Assembly (NCBI GenBank): GCA_029934095.1
Contig: JAOZMV010000032.1
Span: forward strand, 1-9,986
Source: Desulfuromusa sp.
GTDB taxonomy: Bacteria > Desulfobacterota > Desulfuromonadia > Desulfuromonadales > Geopsychrobacteraceae
Length of the DNA: 9,986 nucleotides
Direction of reading: 5' to 3'
The notes beneath the pieces were generated by a model, which worked only from the letters and a program-made list of their open reading frames with translations, was not told the DNA's origin and searched no databases. Of the stretch, positions 6,839-9,986 are shown piece by piece. The first letter of the stretch is position 1. Every line of letters begins with the position of its first letter. Position numbers and translations under genes: made by a program.

Positions 6839-8821
6839 TCAGGGGATTTTGGCGGGACTCAGAATTGGAATTTCAGGATTATCTTCTTCCTGATTCTTTT
6901 GTGCAACCTTACGGAACTCTTCACGTTTCTCATTGAAAGCCTGAACCACTATCGGATCAAAATGACCACCACTTTCATTAATAATCATCTGCTCGGCTTC
7001 TGTATATGAAATGGCACCTTTATAACATCTGGGGCTGATGAGCGCATCATATACATCCGCCAGAGCCATAAGCCGGCCTTCCAGTGGAATGTTTTCACCC
7101 TTCAGTCCAAGAGGGTACCCACTACCATCCCAGTGTTCATGGTGTGAATAGGCGATATTTGATGCAACAGTTAAAAATTCATTGGTCTTATTGTAGCTGT
7201 GAATGGCATTTTCAATGATTGAGTGACCGATATTTACATGGGTTTTCATGATCTCAAACTCTTCTTTTGTGAGACTTCCCGGTTTGCAAAGGATTGAATC
7301 TGGAATCCCGACTTTACCGATATCGTGGAGTGGTGCAGCTCGATGGAGAAGATCAATCAGATGGGGGGTCAACTCACTTTTGTGATAACCGTGAAAAAAG
7401 AGAGTTTGGGCAAGCATCACGACATACTCTTTGGTGCGGATAATATGGGCGCCGGTTTCAACGTCTCTGCTCTCAGCAACCATTGTCATACTATCGATAG
7501 TTGCCGAATGGGCATGATCAAGATCTTCAAGAAAGCGTTTCCGTTCAATGTAGTGAAGAACCGCAAAAAATAGTGAGATAAGGAAGAACAGAAAAGAAAA
7601 TGGGGTTAGAAAATATCCCAGTGAGACGTAAAGACCCCGCTTTAATAGAAACCAGGCCAGTAACAGTGAAATGGAAGAAAAACTAAGGTATACCCCCCAT
7701 GAAGAGAGATAGTTTCTTTTTATGACGAGAAAGATGACCACTGTTGAGAGCAGGTAGGATAGTGCGAGGGCGACCTTCTTTGTCATTTCAGGTTGATAAA
7801 TCCCCTTTCCATGGAGGATGTTTGCCAGCAAAGAGGCATGAATGAATACGCCCGGTAGAATGTCTCCATGGGGAGTTCTGTATTGATCGTAGAGACCAGC
7901 TGCTGAAGCACCGACCAGAACCATTTTCCCGGTAAAAAAATCTATGGGGATATCGCCACTCACCAGCGTGGATGCAGAAATTCGTTTAAAAGATTCCTTT
8001 TTGTATGAAAAGTTGAGAATTTCACCGCGCTGATTGATTGAAATGGTTTTATTGGCAAATGAAATTTTGATCGGTGACAGGGGCTTTTCAGGAGGAAGAA
8101 TTTTAATGTCCGGATCAACCTGGGCCAACATGGCCAGCGCCAGAGATGGTAGGCCTTGATTCTTATGCTGAACCAGCAGCCCTTGTCTTCTGAAAGTTCC
8201 ATCACTGTCGGTCGATGAATTAATGAAACCGAATCCTTGCGCCGCCTGCTGTAATAGTTGGGTGTTGCACAGCAGGTGGGGACTGTCTGGAATATCTAAT
8301 CCTTTTGGAATCGGCAGCAAGCTTGCGGTTGGTAAAGGGCAATCGAGGGAGCTTTCACCCTGCTGCGATGAAAACAGAGGAAGAACCGTCGGCCCGCTTG
8401 CTAGTACAGATGCAAGAATAAGATCATGGTCTTCGAGCCTGAGAGGAAAACCATCCATCTGGACATCAATATCGAGGACAGTTTTATAGAAATTTTTCAG
8501 ATGAATCGGAGAGGTTCGATCGGACTCTGGAAAGAAAATATCAATTCCGACTGCAGCAGGTTTTTGAACCAATATCTCCTGTAGAACTTTTGCCAATATA
8601 ATTCTTGGCCAAGGCCACTGGCCAAAATTTTGAAGACTTTTTTCATCGATTTCAACAACGACTATCGATTCAAAATGGGGAGTTGAGCTATCTGACTGCT
8701 GGTTTGACATGACATCAAAAATATTGAAATCAACAAGTGAAACAACGCCACTCAGATAGATCATCTGGTGCAGTATGGCAGCAACCAGAAGAACCAGCGT
8801 CAACTTGAGAAGATTTCTCAT
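6839..8821 (-). CDS. CHASE2 sensor protein with cytoplasmic HD-GYP phosphodiesterase domain
   Basis: This 660-residue membrane receptor has an N-terminal helix (about 5-25) and a periplasmic CHASE2 domain (about 30-340; VVVEIDEKSLQNFGQWPWPR, AAVGIDIFFPE, GKMVLVGASAAGLYDQYRTP, PGVFIHASLLANIL). Three closely spaced membrane helices (about 347-366, 374-392, 400-422), typical of CHASE2 proteins, follow. A short linker leads to an HD-GYP domain (about 438-640), a class that hydrolyses cyclic di-GMP. Expected metal ligands are all visible: E455 and H459 (ETGAH), H499-D500 (HDIGK, with K503), H528 (MKTH), H560-H561 in HHEHWDGSGYP, and D589 (ALADVYDAL). The E455/H459 pair matches the form with a three-metal centre. 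Its ATG abuts the stop of the OmpA gene with no gap and no good ribosome-binding site, so it is probably translated by coupling. The periplasmic ligand is unknown; some HD-GYP proteins prefer other cyclic dinucleotides. Confidence 0.93.
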   Translation of the reverse strand: MRNLLKLTLVLLVAAILHQMIYLSGVVSLVDFNIFDVMSNQQSDSSTPHFESIVVVEIDEKSLQNFGQWPWPRIILAKVLQEILVQKPAAVGIDIFFPESDRTSPIHLKNFYKTVLDIDVQMDGFPLRLEDHDLILASVLASGPTVLPLFSSQQGESSLDCPLPTASLLPIPKGLDIPDSPHLLCNTQLLQQAAQGFGFINSSTDSDGTFRRQGLLVQHKNQGLPSLALAMLAQVDPDIKILPPEKPLSPIKISFANKTISINQRGEILNFSYKKESFKRISASTLVSGDIPIDFFTGKMVLVGASAAGLYDQYRTPHGDILPGVFIHASLLANILHGKGIYQPEMTKKVALALSYLLSTVVIFLVIKRNYLSSWGVYLSFSSISLLLAWFLLKRGLYVSLGYFLTPFSFLFFLISLFFAVLHYIERKRFLEDLDHAHSATIDSMTMVAESRDVETGAHIIRTKEYVVMLAQTLFFHGYHKSELTPHLIDLLHRAAPLHDIGKVGIPDSILCKPGSLTKEEFEIMKTHVNIGHSIIENAIHSYNKTNEFLTVASNIAYSHHEHWDGSGYPLGLKGENIPLEGRLMALADVYDALISPRCYKGAISYTEAEQMIINESGGHFDPIVVQAFNEKREEFRKVAQKNQEEDNPEIPILSPAKIP

Positions 8822-9424
8822 TTAACGGATCAGCATTTCCACCCGGCGATTCCTGGGTTCTGCGACACCATCAGCTGTCGGGAAAAGGGGGTCCTCTTCT
8901 CCGTACGATTCCACACTGACATTATTAAGATCAACATTGAGTTGTTGCAGCCAGGCACGAACCTTTCTGGCCCGCTGAAGAGATAGCTTGATATTGTATT
9001 CCTTTGATCCGGTTCTGTCCGCATGACCAATGATGTTGACGTCACAGGGGATCCGTTCCTGAATCGCTTTTTCAATCTCAGAAAACAGTTTTTTTGATGT
9101 ATCGGTAACGGTAGTACTTCCTGGCTCAAAATAGAGAATAAATTTGCGCGGTGGCTTGGGCGCAGAACGGATAAACTTGCCATACTGCTGTTCCAGCTCT
9201 TGTGGTTTGATAGTTTTTGTCTGCGTCGGTTTTTGGGTTGCGGAGGAGATAACTGTATAGGTGTTCTGTTGATCCAGAACCTGTTCACCGGCATCTGTTT
9301 TGACAACAACAGCGTTTTTGGTTTCTCCAGAATCGAGCAAAATTACGCGGGTTGAGGGTGCACAGCCCGAGAGGCTGATAAGAAACAGGGCTGCACTAGC
9401 TAGAAAAAATAAACGCATAATCAT
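8822..9424 (-). CDS. OmpA-family outer-membrane lipoprotein
   Basis: From the ATG at 9424 this is a 200-residue lipoprotein. The signal peptide ends in the lipobox LSGC (Cys21). Ala follows the cysteine, which argues for outer-membrane sorting. A variable region (about 22-90) leads to an OmpA/MotB peptidoglycan-binding domain (about 94-200). The diagnostic pair is present: D136 in GHADRTGSKEYN and R151 in LSLQRA, 15 residues apart as in characterised OmpA domains that bind diaminopimelate. The end PRNRRVEMLIR is typical. A TTG at 9439 would add five residues and overlap the fecR-like gene, but GAGG (9434-9437) sits 9 nt before the ATG at 9424, and another ATG at 9418 is further away. One base separates this ATG from the upstream stop, and its own stop abuts the CHASE2 gene. 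It probably ties the outer membrane to the cell wall. Confidence 0.92.
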   Translation of the reverse strand: MIMRLFFLASAALFLISLSGCAPSTRVILLDSGETKNAVVVKTDAGEQVLDQQNTYTVISSATQKPTQTKTIKPQELEQQYGKFIRSAPKPPRKFILYFEPGSTTVTDTSKKLFSEIEKAIQERIPCDVNIIGHADRTGSKEYNIKLSLQRARKVRAWLQQLNVDLNNVSVESYGEEDPLFPTADGVAEPRNRRVEMLIR

Positions 9425-9425
9425 C

Positions 9426-9860
9426 TCATTTGACCTCAACTAGAAATTTTGTGCCACGGATACCGATAGTCCCTGCGGGAACTTCAAGGCTGAAATTTTC
9501 AGGAGCTAATGTCCCTATCTTCCCCGACTCGAACAGTGCTGTCCCTTTCTTGAGGGAAAGTTTAAAATTAAATTTCTGCTCTATGGGTTGAAAAACAAAA
9601 TTCTTAACCTTAAGGAAACTGTTCTCTTTCAGGGAAAGGATACTGCCATCGTGGAAGATAACCCCAACATGGCTATCTTTTCCCGTTATAAGGGTGTCTC
9701 CCTCATTTAATTCGTCACCCTGATTGATCCTGGAAACCTCGCCATCATGCTTTACGGTAACATCCCCCCGAACTTGTTTGACAATAGCAATGCCGTTGCT
9801 GGCGAATGAAGCAGTTGTAAGCAGGAAGGTTACCAGTAGCATTGTGATCCATTGTTTCAT
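9426..9860 (-). CDS. Secreted FecR-domain protein
   Basis: This 144-residue protein has a signal peptide (about 1-20, MLLVTFLLTTASFA) and one FecR domain filling the rest. Family features are GDVTVKHDGEVSRINQGDEL, the DSHVGVIFHDGSILSLKENS core (about 62-81), and the closing FSLEVPAGTIGIRGTKFLVEV (about 123-143). Classical FecR proteins are inner-membrane anti-sigma factors with a cytoplasmic N-terminus. This one has a cleavable signal instead of that region, and no sigma-factor or TonB-receptor gene is next to it, so it should be a periplasmic or surface protein of unknown binding partner. It is the first gene of the minus-strand operon, with its own promoter and a GGAG at 9868-9871, 7 nt before the ATG. 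The following OmpA gene starts one base after its stop. The domain call is firm; the role in the operon is inferred. Confidence 0.9.
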   Translation of the reverse strand: MKQWITMLLVTFLLTTASFASNGIAIVKQVRGDVTVKHDGEVSRINQGDELNEGDTLITGKDSHVGVIFHDGSILSLKENSFLKVKNFVFQPIEQKFNFKLSLKKGTALFESGKIGTLAPENFSLEVPAGTIGIRGTKFLVEVK

Positions 9861-9867
9861 TGGGACA

Positions 9868-9871
9868 CTCC
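9868..9871 (-). promoter_or_regulatory. Ribosome-binding site of the FecR-domain gene
   Basis: GGAG on the minus strand lies 7 nt before the ATG at 9860 and is the only good ribosome-binding site at the front of the three-gene operon. The two later genes start at or next to the preceding stop codons. Confidence 0.7.
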
Positions 9872-9927
9872 AAGAGAGAGATCTCTATATTGTTGGGATT
9901 AACGATATGACATTGGTAGTATTAAAT

Positions 9928-9956
9928 ATTATAGCAGCGGCTTTTGTTGAATGCAA
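9928..9956 (-). promoter_or_regulatory. Sigma70-type promoter of the FecR-OmpA-CHASE2 operon
   Basis: On the minus strand TTGCAT (9956-9951) is followed after exactly 17 bp by a perfect TATAAT (9933-9928). Transcription would begin near 9921, giving a leader of about 60 nt before the ATG at 9860. The leader contains a perfect palindrome AGAGATCTCT (9877-9886). The hexamers and spacing are close to ideal for housekeeping sigma, suggesting routine expression unless a repressor acts. Nothing else was recognised from 9957 to the window end. Confidence 0.75.
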
Positions 9957-9986
9957 GTTGACGAATAGAAAAATAATAATTGAGGT

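Noticed and set aside
8830..9309. A 159-codon minus-strand frame in a different phase inside the OmpA lipoprotein gene
   Set aside because: The OmpA frame has a lipobox and the full peptidoglycan-binding motif; the alternative frame has no domain features and is a phase shadow.
9877..9886. Palindrome AGAGATCTCT in the FecR leader as an operator or hairpin
   Set aside because: It is only 10 bp, low in complexity and embedded in a GA/CT run; a perfect palindrome with no loop would not form a stable RNA hairpin, and no regulator gene is nearby.

Overview
The window looks like a chromosomal segment from a Gram-negative, LPS-bearing bacterium, most likely of the Desulfuromonadales/Geobacter type of (former) Deltaproteobacteria. 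This is inferred from accD running into folC, from the style of the LptD, FtsB and SPOR proteins, and from a CHASE2 protein encoded with FecR and OmpA proteins. Base composition looks balanced and no mobile element, phage gene or CRISPR array was seen, so most of it reads as ordinary core genome. The taxonomic call comes from gene content and was not checked by any search.

The left two thirds (1-6463) is a run of plus-strand genes. In order they are the 3' end of accD (fatty-acid synthesis), folC (folate polyglutamylation), lptD (outer-membrane LPS insertion), a small FtsB/DivIC-type divisome protein with a TTG start, argS (arginyl-tRNA synthetase) and a membrane-anchored SPOR-domain protein. 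The ftsB and argS frames overlap by 4 nt, and argS to the SPOR gene is 23 nt, so the last three are probably cotranscribed. Envelope assembly and division genes therefore sit either side of a tRNA synthetase.

The middle (6464-6838) is an RNA-gene island. A near-consensus sigma70 promoter drives two tandem CAU-anticodon tRNAs. The first is an initiator tRNA-fMet with the C1-A72 mismatch and GGG/CCC anticodon stem. The second is an elongator-type tRNA-Met. A strong intrinsic terminator ends the unit. This terminator lies between convergent transcription units, because everything to its right is on the minus strand.

The right third (6839-9956, minus strand) is a compact three-gene operon with its own promoter, TTGCAT-17 bp-TATAAT. 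The genes, in transcription order, are a secreted FecR-domain protein, an OmpA-family outer-membrane lipoprotein with the peptidoglycan-binding Asp/Arg pair, and a CHASE2 protein with three central membrane helices and a complete cytoplasmic HD-GYP domain. The junctions are 1 nt and 0 nt. The reading I favour is an envelope-sensing c-di-GMP degradation module: periplasmic and outer-membrane parts feed the periplasmic CHASE2 sensor, which controls a cytoplasmic cyclic-dinucleotide phosphodiesterase. Domain identities are well supported; the signalling link between the three proteins is inference. This cassette is the part of the window most worth following up.
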